A stretch of DNA of 64,000 bases, taken from NCBI GenBank assembly GCA_016213325.1, contig JACRAY010000031.1, positions 1 to 64,000 of the forward strand. The letters run 5' to 3'. This DNA is from Burkholderiales bacterium. Its GTDB lineage: Bacteria; Pseudomonadota; Gammaproteobacteria; Burkholderiales; Burkholderiaceae_C. Position numbers and translations under genes: made by a program. Position 1 is the stretch's first letter, and every line of letters begins with the position of its first letter. The notes below the pieces were generated by a model that was given only the letters and a program-made list of their open reading frames with translations, did not search any database and was not told the DNA's origin. This document shows positions 48,774 through 58,200 of the stretch, piece by piece.

Positions 48774-50195
48774 TCACACACTCATCTTCAACGGCGGCTC
48801 CACCCCTTCCGGGATCGGGCACACATAGGGCGTCTTGCGGGTGCGCTCGGCGTGGTCGGCTTTCGCACGCGCGAGCAGGTTTGCATCGCTCAGCACTTCC
48901 ACGGCGGTGCCCGCCATCACCTTGGCTGCGTTCACCATGCCCTTGTGCGCCATCGGCAGCTTGCCCTGCGCGGTCAACTGCCATGAGTGCCCCGGTGTGC
49001 CCAGGATGCAAGTCGCAACGCGCGCCTGCACGGTGGGGACGACCCAGCTGACGTCGCCCACATCCGTCGAGCCTTGCATGGACGAGGTCGCGGTGAGCGG
49101 CACGATCATGTCGGCCAGCAGCTTGCCGTGCTGCGGCGGCAGGCCGAAGCGCTTCCAGCTCCCTTCCAGGTCCTGCTCGGTGACCGAATGGCGGAACCGC
49201 TCGGCGTCGGCCCGGTCCTGCTCGTCGAAATAGTCACCCCCCAGCCGCGTCATCATGCCGTGCATCGCCTCTTCGAGCGGCGTGTTGGCCAGCAGGTTCG
49301 ACACGGCACTGATCACCTGCGCAGTCACCGCGGTCTCGGTCATCAGGGCTGCGCCTTCGGCGATCCTGCGCACCCGCCCAGCCAGCAGGTTCATCTGCGG
49401 AAGGTCCGCAGCACGGATCAGGTAGCGCACCTTCGCCGTGGCCTGCACGACGTTCGGTGCGATGCCGCCCGCGTCGAGATACGCGTAGTGCACCCGCGCG
49501 TCGCTCGGCATGTGCTCGCGCATGTAGTTGACGCCCACGTTCATCAGTTCCACCGCGTCCAGCGCGCTGCGGCCCAGGTGGGGCGCGGTCGCGGCGTGCG
49601 CTGCGCGGCCGGTGAAGCTGAAATCGATTCGCGTATTGGCCAGCGACTTCGCTTCCCACACCCCCGTCCACGGGCCGGGGTGCCACGAGATCGCCACGTC
49701 GACGTCACGGAACGCGCCGGCGCGCACCATGAAGCCCTTGGCCGCACCGCCTTCCTCCGCGGGGCAGCCGTAGAACCGCACGCGCCCCGGCGTGCCGGTG
49801 CGTTCGAGCCACGCCTTGAGCGCGCTGGCGGCCAGCAGGGCGCCGCCGCCCAGCAGGTTGTGGCCGCAGCCATGCCCGTTGCATTGGTCCGGCAAGGCCT
49901 GTTGCTGCGGTAGGCCGGCCTCTTGCGACAAACCGGGCAGCGCGTCGTATTCGCCCAGGATGGCGATCACGGGTCCGCCCTGGCCCGCCTCGCCGGTCAG
50001 TGCGGTGGGGATGCCCGCCACGCCGGTCTCGACGCGAAAGCCCTCCGCACGCAAGGCGGCTTCGATGTCGGCGGCCGAGCGGTGTTCGGCATACGCGAGT
50101 TCCGCATACGACCAGATGCGGTCGCTCAACTCGGTGTACGCCTGCCGTCGGGTGTCGACGCAAGACCAGAGTTCCTTCAGCCTGTCTTCGAGCAT
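48774..50195 (-). CDS. M20-family amidohydrolase (AbgB-like)
   Basis: 473 residues. Metal-binding motifs GEYDALPG, NGHGCGHNLLGGG and YGCPAEEGGAA, then the dimerisation (lid) domain and HKGMVNAAKVMAGTA near the C-terminus. AbgB cleaves p-aminobenzoyl-glutamate; other relatives hydrolyse N-acyl amino acids. Upstream of aapJQMP on the same strand, so it may release amino acids for that transporter. The start at 50195 removes a 34-residue extension with no family support. Confidence 0.9.
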   Translation of the reverse strand: MLEDRLKELWSCVDTRRQAYTELSDRIWSYAELAYAEHRSAADIEAALRAEGFRVETGVAGIPTALTGEAGQGGPVIAILGEYDALPGLSQEAGLPQQQALPDQCNGHGCGHNLLGGGALLAASALKAWLERTGTPGRVRFYGCPAEEGGAAKGFMVRAGAFRDVDVAISWHPGPWTGVWEAKSLANTRIDFSFTGRAAHAATAPHLGRSALDAVELMNVGVNYMREHMPSDARVHYAYLDAGGIAPNVVQATAKVRYLIRAADLPQMNLLAGRVRRIAEGAALMTETAVTAQVISAVSNLLANTPLEEAMHGMMTRLGGDYFDEQDRADAERFRHSVTEQDLEGSWKRFGLPPQHGKLLADMIVPLTATSSMQGSTDVGDVSWVVPTVQARVATCILGTPGHSWQLTAQGKLPMAHKGMVNAAKVMAGTAVEVLSDANLLARAKADHAERTRKTPYVCPIPEGVEPPLKMSV

Positions 50196-50281
50196 CACGC
50201 TGCCTTCGTGAGGTGGAATTGCCGAGGTTAACTGCAGACGTATGCTCGGGGGATACCCCCGATCCGTTTCGCACCGTCGCC

Positions 50282-51544
50282 ATGGGCATCGCAACATTCA
50301 CATCGCTGGGGCTCTCACCCGCGCTCGCGCAGGCCTGCACCAGCGCGGGCTTCGCCGCGCCTTCGCCGATCCAGGCGCAGGCCATCCCCGCGCTCCTGCT
50401 CGGCCGGGACCTGCTGGGGCTGGCACCCACCGGCTCCGGCAAGACCGCGGCCTTTGCGCTGCCGCTGCTGCAGCGGCTTGCCGCCGGCCCGCAGCGGTTC
50501 CCCCGGCGGGTGCGGGTGCTGGTGCTGGTGCCCACGCGCGAACTGGCAGCGCAGGTGGGCGACGTGTTCCTGAGCCTCGGCCGTTCAGCCGCGCGGCGAC
50601 TGAAGGTGGAAGTGGTGCACGGCGGCGTGTCGATCAACCCGCAGATGATGGCGCTGCGCGGGGGCGCCGACGTCGTCGTGGCCACGCCGGGGCGCCTGCT
50701 CGACCTGCTGGACCACAACGCGCTGCGCCTGGACAGCGTCGAATCGCTGGTGCTCGACGAGGCCGACCGGCTGCTCGACCTGGGCTTCGCCGCCGAACGC
50801 GACCGCGTGCTGGCCGCTTTGCCGGCGCAGCGCCAGAACCTGCTGTTCTCCGCAACCTTCCCGCCCGAAGTGCAGGCGCTGGCCGACTCGCTGCTGCGCG
50901 ACGCCGTACGGGTCGAGGCCGCGTCGCAGGTCGAGGCGATCCCCGAGATCGAGCACAGGGCGATCGCGGTCGACGCCGGGCGCCGCACGGAGCTGCTGCG
51001 TCACCTCGTCGCGCAGCAACGCCGTTGGCAGCGCATGCTGGTGTTCGTGGCGACGCGCTACGCCACCGAGCATGTCACGCGCAAGCTGGTCGCACGTGGC
51101 GTCCACGCTGCGGCCTTGCACGGCCAGATGAGCCAGTCGCAGCGCACGAGCGTGCTGCAGGACCTGCGCGAGGGCGCCGTGTCCGTGGTCGTGACGACCG
51201 ACCTCGCCGCGCGGGGCATCGACGTGCCCGGCCTGGACATGGTGGTCAACTACGACCTGCCGCGTTCACCTGCCGACTACGTCCACCGCGTCGGCCGCAC
51301 CGCCCGCGCGGGCCTGCGGGGTGTGGCGGTGAGCTTCGTGAGCGCCGCCACGGACGCGCACATGCGGCTGATCGAGCAGCAGAACACCCTGCGGCTGGTG
51401 CGCGAGCAGGTCGCCGGGTTCGAGCCGGTCGAGTTGCAGCCGCCCGTGCGCCCTGATGCGGGCAGTGGCGGCATCAAGGGCAAGCGGCCGAGCAAGAAGG
51501 ACAAGTTGCGCGCCGCGGCCGCGAAGCTCGCGGGTGGCGGCTAG
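50282..51544 (+). CDS. rhlE: DEAD-box RNA helicase (RhlE-type)
   Basis: 420 residues. FTSLGLSPALAQACTSAGF, Walker A APTGSGKT, PTRELA, GGVSINPQMMALRGGADVVV, DEAD (VLDEADRLLDLG), SAT and HRVGRTARAG. The C-terminus is short and basic (IKGKRPSKKDKLRAAAAKLA). Role in ribosome assembly or RNA turnover. Divergent from the amidohydrolase (86 bp). Confidence 0.9.
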   Translation: MGIATFTSLGLSPALAQACTSAGFAAPSPIQAQAIPALLLGRDLLGLAPTGSGKTAAFALPLLQRLAAGPQRFPRRVRVLVLVPTRELAAQVGDVFLSLGRSAARRLKVEVVHGGVSINPQMMALRGGADVVVATPGRLLDLLDHNALRLDSVESLVLDEADRLLDLGFAAERDRVLAALPAQRQNLLFSATFPPEVQALADSLLRDAVRVEAASQVEAIPEIEHRAIAVDAGRRTELLRHLVAQQRRWQRMLVFVATRYATEHVTRKLVARGVHAAALHGQMSQSQRTSVLQDLREGAVSVVVTTDLAARGIDVPGLDMVVNYDLPRSPADYVHRVGRTARAGLRGVAVSFVSAATDAHMRLIEQQNTLRLVREQVAGFEPVELQPPVRPDAGSGGIKGKRPSKKDKLRAAAAKLAGGG

Positions 51545-51603
51545 GAGCGGGGCCGTCCATCGATGTCTCACGCCGGCCGCAAGTCATTGCTGATCCCAGC
51601 CTG

Positions 51604-51759
51604 ATGCTGCCGACCCCGTGGAGGCGCAGAAGGGGACTGGCCGAACTGGCCAAGATGCGCGCCGCGGTGCGGCCGGTCTACGACAAGTTCTCGGCGGCTT
51701 ATGATCCGGCCATCGTCACCCTGTTCAAGGCCGAACTGGAACGCGTGTCCAAGCTCTGA
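51604..51759 (+). pseudogene. C-terminal remnant of a TRAP-transporter DctP receptor
   Basis: Frame of about 51 codons ending GLAELAKMRAAVRPVYDKFS, AAYDPAIVTLFKAELERVSKL. That is the end of DctP/TAXI-type TRAP receptors. The upstream 51545-51603 does not continue the protein, so the gene is a 5'-deleted stub. Its TGA overlaps the aroQ start as TGATG, so it may still serve as the leader that couples aroQ translation. Confidence 0.6.
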
Positions 51760-52199
51760 TGAAGATCCTCGTCCTGCACGGGCCGAACCTGAACCTGTTC
51801 GGCCGCCGCGAGCCGCACATCTACGGCCACACCACGCTGGCGCAGATCGATGCCCAGCTGGCAACACTGGCCGAAGAGCTGGGCGTGCGGCTGGAGACGA
51901 TCCAGTCCAACCACGAAGGCGCGTTGCTCGACTTCCTGCATCGCCACATCGACGAGGCGCAGGGCGCCCTCGTCAACCCTGCCGGGCTCACCCAGCACGG
52001 GGTGTCGCTGCACGACGCCATCAAGGCCATGCCGTTCCCGGTGATCGAGGTGCACATGTCCAACATCGCAGCGCGCGAAAGCTGGCGTGCGCACTCGATC
52101 ATTTCGCCGGCGGTGAAGGGCACCATCCAGGGGCTGGGGCCGCTGTCTTACCTGATGGGGTTGCGGGCGGTGGTGGCGCTGGCGCAAGAGGGGCGCTGA
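51759..52199 (+). CDS. aroQ: Type II 3-dehydroquinate dehydratase
   Basis: 146 residues. HGPNLNLFGRREPHIYGHTT with the catalytic Tyr, QSNHEGALLDFLH, NPAGLTQHGVSL and VIEVHMSNIAARESWRAHS; complete dodecameric type II enzyme of the shikimate pathway. The start is the ATG overlapping the TRAP-receptor stub stop. Confidence 0.95.
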   Translation: MKILVLHGPNLNLFGRREPHIYGHTTLAQIDAQLATLAEELGVRLETIQSNHEGALLDFLHRHIDEAQGALVNPAGLTQHGVSLHDAIKAMPFPVIEVHMSNIAARESWRAHSIISPAVKGTIQGLGPLSYLMGLRAVVALAQEGR

Positions 52200-52226
52200 G
52201 GGTCTTGCCGCAGTCATACTAGCCGC

Positions 52227-53528
52227 GTGATCGACAAGCTCGCACGCAAGCTGCCTTTCTTCTACGGCTGGATCGTCGTCGGCGTCGTCTTCGTGACGAT
52301 GGCCATCTGCGTGAACGCGCGTACGGCCTTCTCGCTGCTGTTCCCGCCTATCCTCGACGAGTTCGGCTGGGAGCGCGGCGTGACGGCCGGCGCCTTCTCG
52401 TTCGGCTTCCTGGTGTCGGCCGTGCTCAGCCCGCTGCTGGGGCGGCTGATGGACCGCCACGGCCCGCGCATCGTGATCGAGGTCGGCATCGTCGCCACCG
52501 CAGCCGGGCTGCTGCTCGCGACTTTCTCCACCCAGCCCTGGCACATCTACGTGACGCTGGGCATGCTGGTCGGCGCGGGCACGACTTTCACGGGCTACAC
52601 CGGGCAGGCGCTCTTCCTGCCCAACTGGTTCGTGCGGCGGCGCGGGCTCGCCATCAGCATCGCATTTGCCGGCGTGGGTTTCGGCTCGATCGTGATGCTG
52701 CCCGCCCTGCAGACCTTCGTGGAGCAATACGGTTGGCGTGCCGGTTGCACGCTGCTGGGCGTGGTGACGCTGGTGGTGCTGGTGCCGCTGAACCTGCTGC
52801 TGCGGCGGCGTCCCGAAGACATCGGCCTGGCACCCGACGGCGACGCCGACACACCCGCCGCGGCGCAGGCGCGCCGCGTGAACGTGGTCGATGCCGCATG
52901 GGCCGCCGTCGACTGGACGCTGGCGCGCGCGATGCGCACTGCGCGGTTCTGGTGGATCGCCGTCGCGTACTTTGCCGCGCTCTTTGCGTGGTACGCGGTG
53001 CAGGTGCACCAGACCAAGTACCTCATCGAATCGGGCTTCAGCGCGCAGGACGCGGCGTGGGCGCTAGGCGCGGTAAGCTTGGCCGGCGTGCCGGGGCAGA
53101 TCGCCCTGGGCTGGCTGTCGGACCGCATCGGCCGCGAGATCGTGTGGGCCATCGGGAACCTGGGCTTCTGCATGGCGTACCTGGCGCTGCTGGCGCTGCC
53201 CGCGTACCCGGGCATGCCGCTGCTGTACTTCATGGTGATCGCGCAAGGCGCTATCGGCTATGGCCTGACCTCGGTGGTCGGCGCCATCCCGGCCGAGATC
53301 TTCGAGGGCAGGCACTACGGGCCGATCTTCGGCACGCTGATGGTGAGCGCACTCGCGGGCGGCGCGGCGGGCCCGTGGTTCATGGGCTTCGTGCACGACC
53401 GCACCGGCAGCTACGCCCCCGCTTTCTGGGTGGCGATCGGATGCACGGTGGTGTCGGCTATCGCGATCTGGCGCGCGGCGCCGGGTGGGGTACGGGCGGT
53501 GGCGGGGCGGGTGAAGCCTGCCGCGTGA
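52227..53528 (+). CDS. MFS transporter
   Basis: 433 residues, twelve helices: FFYGWIVVGVVFVTMA, signature loop GRLMDRHGPRIVIEVG between helices 2 and 3, and RRRGLAISIAFAGVG. Typical of the oxalate/formate or monocarboxylate-type antiporter group. GTG start at 52227, 27 bp after aroQ. Substrate not predictable. Confidence 0.88.
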   Translation: MIDKLARKLPFFYGWIVVGVVFVTMAICVNARTAFSLLFPPILDEFGWERGVTAGAFSFGFLVSAVLSPLLGRLMDRHGPRIVIEVGIVATAAGLLLATFSTQPWHIYVTLGMLVGAGTTFTGYTGQALFLPNWFVRRRGLAISIAFAGVGFGSIVMLPALQTFVEQYGWRAGCTLLGVVTLVVLVPLNLLLRRRPEDIGLAPDGDADTPAAAQARRVNVVDAAWAAVDWTLARAMRTARFWWIAVAYFAALFAWYAVQVHQTKYLIESGFSAQDAAWALGAVSLAGVPGQIALGWLSDRIGREIVWAIGNLGFCMAYLALLALPAYPGMPLLYFMVIAQGAIGYGLTSVVGAIPAEIFEGRHYGPIFGTLMVSALAGGAAGPWFMGFVHDRTGSYAPAFWVAIGCTVVSAIAIWRAAPGGVRAVAGRVKPAA

Positions 53529-53529
53529 A

Positions 53530-55104
53530 TCACCGCTGCACGCGGGTCTGCGACTGCTCGCGCATGTACTGGCCGAGGTAGTAGAACGAAGCCAGCGCCT
53601 TGCCGGTGCTGCCTGACCCCTTCCACCCACCGAAGGCCTGGTAGCCCGGCCACGCGCCGGTGGTCGCCCCTTGCGGCCGGTTCGAGTAGGCCACGCCGGC
53701 TTCCACGTTGTCGTAGAACCACTCGGTCTCGTGGGGCGAGCCGTAGAAGCCCGCGGTCAGGCCGAACTCGCCGTCGTTCACCAGCTCCATGCCTTCTTCC
53801 TTCGACGCCACGGGCGCGATCATCACGATGGGCGCAAACATCTCCTGCTGCCACAGCGCGTGGTCCAGCGGCGCCCGGGCCAGCGTGGGCTCGCAGAACC
53901 AGCCGTGCTGCAGGTCGTCGCGCCAGCGCTGGCGGCCGCCCGCCAGCACCACGGCACCGTCGCGCGACAGCGCTGCCACATAGCGGCCGTAGCGGTCGAA
54001 GGCCGCCTGGCTGGCGATCGGGCCCATCCAGTGGCGCTCTTCCTGCGGCGTGCCGACCGCGATCTTCGCCATCGCCTCGCGGATCTTGTCGACCAGGTGC
54101 TGGTAAACCGGCGACTCGACGTAGATGCGTGACAGGGCCGAACACTTCTGCCCCGTCAGCCCGAACGCGGAGCGCACGATGCCCTGCGTGGCGTCGTCCA
54201 GGTTGCCGTGCGCCGTCACCAGCACCGCGTTCTTGCCGCCCATCTCGCAGATGCTGGGCCGCGGGTACGCCCGCGCCGCCTGCGCGCGCAGGATGCGCAT
54301 GCCGACCTCGCGCGATCCCGTAAAGGTGATGCCGTCGACGCCGTCGTGCTCCACCAGCCGTTGCCCGATGGTGGCGCCGTCGCCCAGCAGGTAGTTGAAG
54401 GCGCCGGCCGGGACGCCCGCATCGCGCAGGCACTCGGCCAGCAACACCCCGGACCACGGTGTATCGACGGCGCCCTTCAGCACCACCGTGTTGCCGGTGG
54501 CCAGCGCTGCGGCCACCGGCCCCCCGGCCAGTGCAAACGGGAAGTTGAAGGGCACGATGACCGCCCACACGCCGTAGGGCTTGAGCACGCTGCGGTTGGT
54601 GCTGGTGAAACCTGCCACCGGGTCGTTGGGCAGCGGCCGGTCGTAGGCGCCGTTCTGCTCCATCTGGTCGGCGAAAAGCGAGAAGAAGTCGACCACCTCG
54701 CCCACTTCACCCAGCGCTTCCATGCGGTTCTTGCCCACTTCGAACGAAAGCGCCGCGGCGATGTCGTAGGCGCGCTCCTCGACGATGCGCGAAGCCTTGC
54801 GCATCACCTGCATGCGGTCCTGCCACGGCGTGGCGCGCCAGCCCGGGGACGCCGCGCGCGCCGCGGCGACCGCAGCGTCGGCGTCGGCCTCCGTGGCGAG
54901 CGAGAACTTGCCGAGCAGCCGGCGGTGATCGGCCGGGTCGTACTTCTCGAGCATTCGCGGCGCGAACACCTCCTTGCCGCCGATGTGCAAGGGGTGCTCC
55001 TTCCCGAAGGCGCCGCCCAATGCCGCCACTGCGGCGTCGAAGCGGTCGTGCAGTTCGCGCGGCGGCGCGAACATGGTGGAGTAGGTCAGTTTGAATGTCG
55101 GCAT
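53530..55104 (-). CDS. L-glutamate gamma-semialdehyde (1-pyrroline-5-carboxylate) dehydrogenase
   Basis: 524 residues. ALDH fold: VIVPFNFPFALAGGPVAAAL, DGITFTGSREVGM, EMGGKNAVLV (general base Glu), and GQKCSALSRIYVE with the nucleophile Cys. This is the stand-alone P5CDH type with the conserved VLKPYGVWAVIVPFNF; it oxidises glutamate semialdehyde to glutamate with NAD+. ATG at 55104; the GTG two codons upstream (55110) has slightly better spacing to AAGGGA and is an alternative. Confidence 0.88.
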   Translation of the reverse strand: MPTFKLTYSTMFAPPRELHDRFDAAVAALGGAFGKEHPLHIGGKEVFAPRMLEKYDPADHRRLLGKFSLATEADADAAVAAARAASPGWRATPWQDRMQVMRKASRIVEERAYDIAAALSFEVGKNRMEALGEVGEVVDFFSLFADQMEQNGAYDRPLPNDPVAGFTSTNRSVLKPYGVWAVIVPFNFPFALAGGPVAAALATGNTVVLKGAVDTPWSGVLLAECLRDAGVPAGAFNYLLGDGATIGQRLVEHDGVDGITFTGSREVGMRILRAQAARAYPRPSICEMGGKNAVLVTAHGNLDDATQGIVRSAFGLTGQKCSALSRIYVESPVYQHLVDKIREAMAKIAVGTPQEERHWMGPIASQAAFDRYGRYVAALSRDGAVVLAGGRQRWRDDLQHGWFCEPTLARAPLDHALWQQEMFAPIVMIAPVASKEEGMELVNDGEFGLTAGFYGSPHETEWFYDNVEAGVAYSNRPQGATTGAWPGYQAFGGWKGSGSTGKALASFYYLGQYMREQSQTRVQR

Positions 55105-55262
55105 GGTCACATGATCCCTTATAAAGGACAGTGCGACTTCGCGGCTAGCGCGCTACCCCCAATCAGGGCATCGGCTGCCGACGATAAGCCTTTGCATGCG
55201 CGCGCCTTTCGTATAGCGTATCGCGCTGAAGGAAGGCTTGGCATGCAACGTTGGGAGGCGGA

Positions 55263-58200
55263 TTGGAAGTCCTGAGTCTGGTCCCGTGGACGCTCGGTGC
55301 ACGCCTGGAGGGGGAGTCGCTCGAATTCAACCTCGGAGACGGCCGCCGGGCGGCGTGGCGCAGTGTGCGCCCCGCAGCACTCCTGCGCGCGGCGCGCTCG
55401 CCCATGGCCGCCGCCGACCTGCTGGGCGAAGACCTCGCCGGGCGGCTGGCCCGCAGCGAGCCGCGTGTCCTCAACCTGCAGTTCGAAGATGCCCTGGACG
55501 CGATAGCGTGGGAGGCACTCGGCCTGGGTGCCACCACGCTGGCGGAGCACTTTGCCATCGGCCGGCAGGTGCTGGCCGCCACCGAGCACGAACCGGTGCC
55601 TGCCGCCGGCCTGGCGGAATCGTTGGCGGTCTGCGTGCTCGATGCCACCGCCGACGCCGAAGCCCGCTCCAGGGTAGCCCGGGCCCACGTGGTGGTGCTC
55701 GATGACGCGCCGCTGGCGCAGGTGCTCGAGCGCGCAGGCACGGTGCGGCGCGAGCACCTTGTGGTGCTGCCGGTGCCGGTGCCGGCGCGCGAGCTGGGCG
55801 CGCCGCTGGACCACGGCGCCGCGGTGCTGGTCGCCAACGAGCCAGGCGCGCTGAAGCAGGAGGCCGTCGACGCGCTGCTGTCCCAGCTTGCCAGCGGCGC
55901 CAGCGTGGGCGAGGCGGTCCGGTCGCTGCACCGGCGTGCCGCGCCCGGGCGCCTCGGCGCGCGCCTCTACGGCGACCCCGCGATCCGCTTCGTGCGCGTG
56001 CAGACGCCCACCTCGTTGCGGCAGGTCACGAGCCTGTCGTTCGACCTTGCAGGCTCGACCACGCTCATGCACGAACTGGGCAGCGAGGCGTACGCCGAGA
56101 TGCTGGTGCGCCTGTACGCGCTGGGCCGCGACGTGGTGCGCCGGCACGGCGGCCGGCCCGACGAGTACCGGGGCGACGACGGCTTCATGTGCTACTTCGG
56201 GCATCCGCAGGCGCTCGAAGGTGCGCCCGAACGTGCCGTGGCGGCGGGCCTGGAGATCGTCCGCAGCGTGGCCGGCCTCGGGCTCGCCGCGCGGGTGGGC
56301 ATCGCCACCGGCGAGGTCGCGATCAAGTCGGACCAGCCGGTGGGGCCGTCGATCCATCTCGCCGCGCGGCTGCAGACGGCCACCGAACCCGGCGCCGTGC
56401 TGGCCTCCGCCGAAGTGCGCGACGCGGTGGTGCATGCCTTCGAAGTGCAGCCGCTTGCGCAACTGCTGTACCTGAAAGGCATGCCGATGCCGGTGCAGGC
56501 CTTCCGCGTGATCCGGCCAGACCCGCAGGCCAAGGCCCACCGGCTCGACCGCGCGCCATCGCTCACGCCCTTCGTGGGGCGGCGCGACGAGCTGGACCGC
56601 CTCGACCACGCATTCCGGCGCACGCATGCGGGCCGCAACCAGGTGGTGGAGGTGCGCGGCGACGCAGGCATGGGCAAGTCGCGCCTGGTGCGCGAATTTC
56701 GCCACCGGCTCACCACCGCCGGGGTCCGCGTGCTGGAGGTCCGCTGCCGCACCGAAGCCAGTGCCAGCCCTTACCTGGCGTTGACGGAATCGCTGCGGCG
56801 CTGGCTGGACATCGGCCCCGACGAAACGCCTGGAGACGGCGTACGCAAGCTCGCCGCCGCCTTGCCGCCGGACGCGCGCGAGGGCGAGCCTCTCGCACTG
56901 CTCGCCGCTTTCCTCGGGCTCGCGCAGCAGCCTGCGCAAGCCTCTCCTGCCGTTGCACGCCAGCGGCTGCAAGCGCTGCTGATCGCGTGGCTGCGGGGTT
57001 TTGCACAGGACAAGCCGTCGTGCCTGGTGGTGGAAGACTGGCATTGGGCCGACCCGTCGCTGCGCGAGCTGGTCGAGGCGCTCATCGCGCAGCATGACGG
57101 CCCGGGCCAGCTGGTGGTGGTGACGTCGCGCGACGAAGCGGGCTCGGCGCCGCCAGCGGCTGCTGCGTTCGAATGCATCGAACTCGCGGGCCTGGAGCCG
57201 GAGGCCGCGCGCGAGCTGGTGGCGTCGGTGGCTGTGCGTACCGCGCTGCCGCCCGGGCTGGTGCGCCTGCTCGCTGACCGCGGTGACGGCGTGCCGCTCT
57301 TCCTCGAAGAGGCGACCCGCATGGCGCTGGCGCGAGGCGGTGACCGCTTCGGCGCCGGCTTCGAGGCACTGGAGGCGGTGCCCGGTTCGCTGCACGAGCT
57401 GCTGACGGCGCGGCTCGACACCCTGGGCCGCAGCAAGCGCGTGGCGCAAGTCGCGGCGGTGGTCGGACGCGAGTTCTCCGCGCCGTTGCTGGCCAGCCTG
57501 CTCGAGACCGACGGCTTCGAGATGGACGCCGCCACGGTGGGCGAGCGCCTCGCGGAGCTGGTCGACTCGGGCCTGGTCCGCGCGCAAGGCGGCGGACGCT
57601 ATGTGTTCAAGCACGCGCTGATCCGTGATGCCGCCTACGCGTCGCTGTGGACCAGCCAGCGCCGTGCGCTGCATGCGCGGGTGGTCGCGCTGCTGCAGGA
57701 GCGCTGGCCGGAACTCGCCGCCGCGCAACCCGAACTGCTGGCGCTGCACCAGACCGAAGCCGGCCTGTACCCCGAGGCTCTGAAGCAATGGGAGCTGGCG
57801 GCGAGCAATGCGGCTGGGCGCTCGGCGGACCTGGAGGCGATCAGCCACCTGCGTCACGCCATCGGCGTGCTCGGCCGCCTGGAGCCGGGAGCGGCCCGCG
57901 ACCGCACGGCCCTGCGGCTGCAGCTGCTGCTGGCCGCGCGGCTGCTGACCACCGAGGGCTACGGTGCCGAATCGGTGCTGCATGCGTACCTGGAAGCGCA
58001 GCGACTGTGCGACCGCATGGGCGACGAGACGGCGCGCTTCAAAGTCGAGATGGGCATCGAGGCGTACCGGTTCATGCGCGCCGACTTCGGCCCGGCGCTC
58101 GAGCATGGCCAGCGCGCCGCCGAGATCGCGGCGCGCTCGGGCGACGCCAAGCAGCGCCTGCAGGCGCACTGGGGCCTGGCCTGCACGCTGTTCCACCAAG

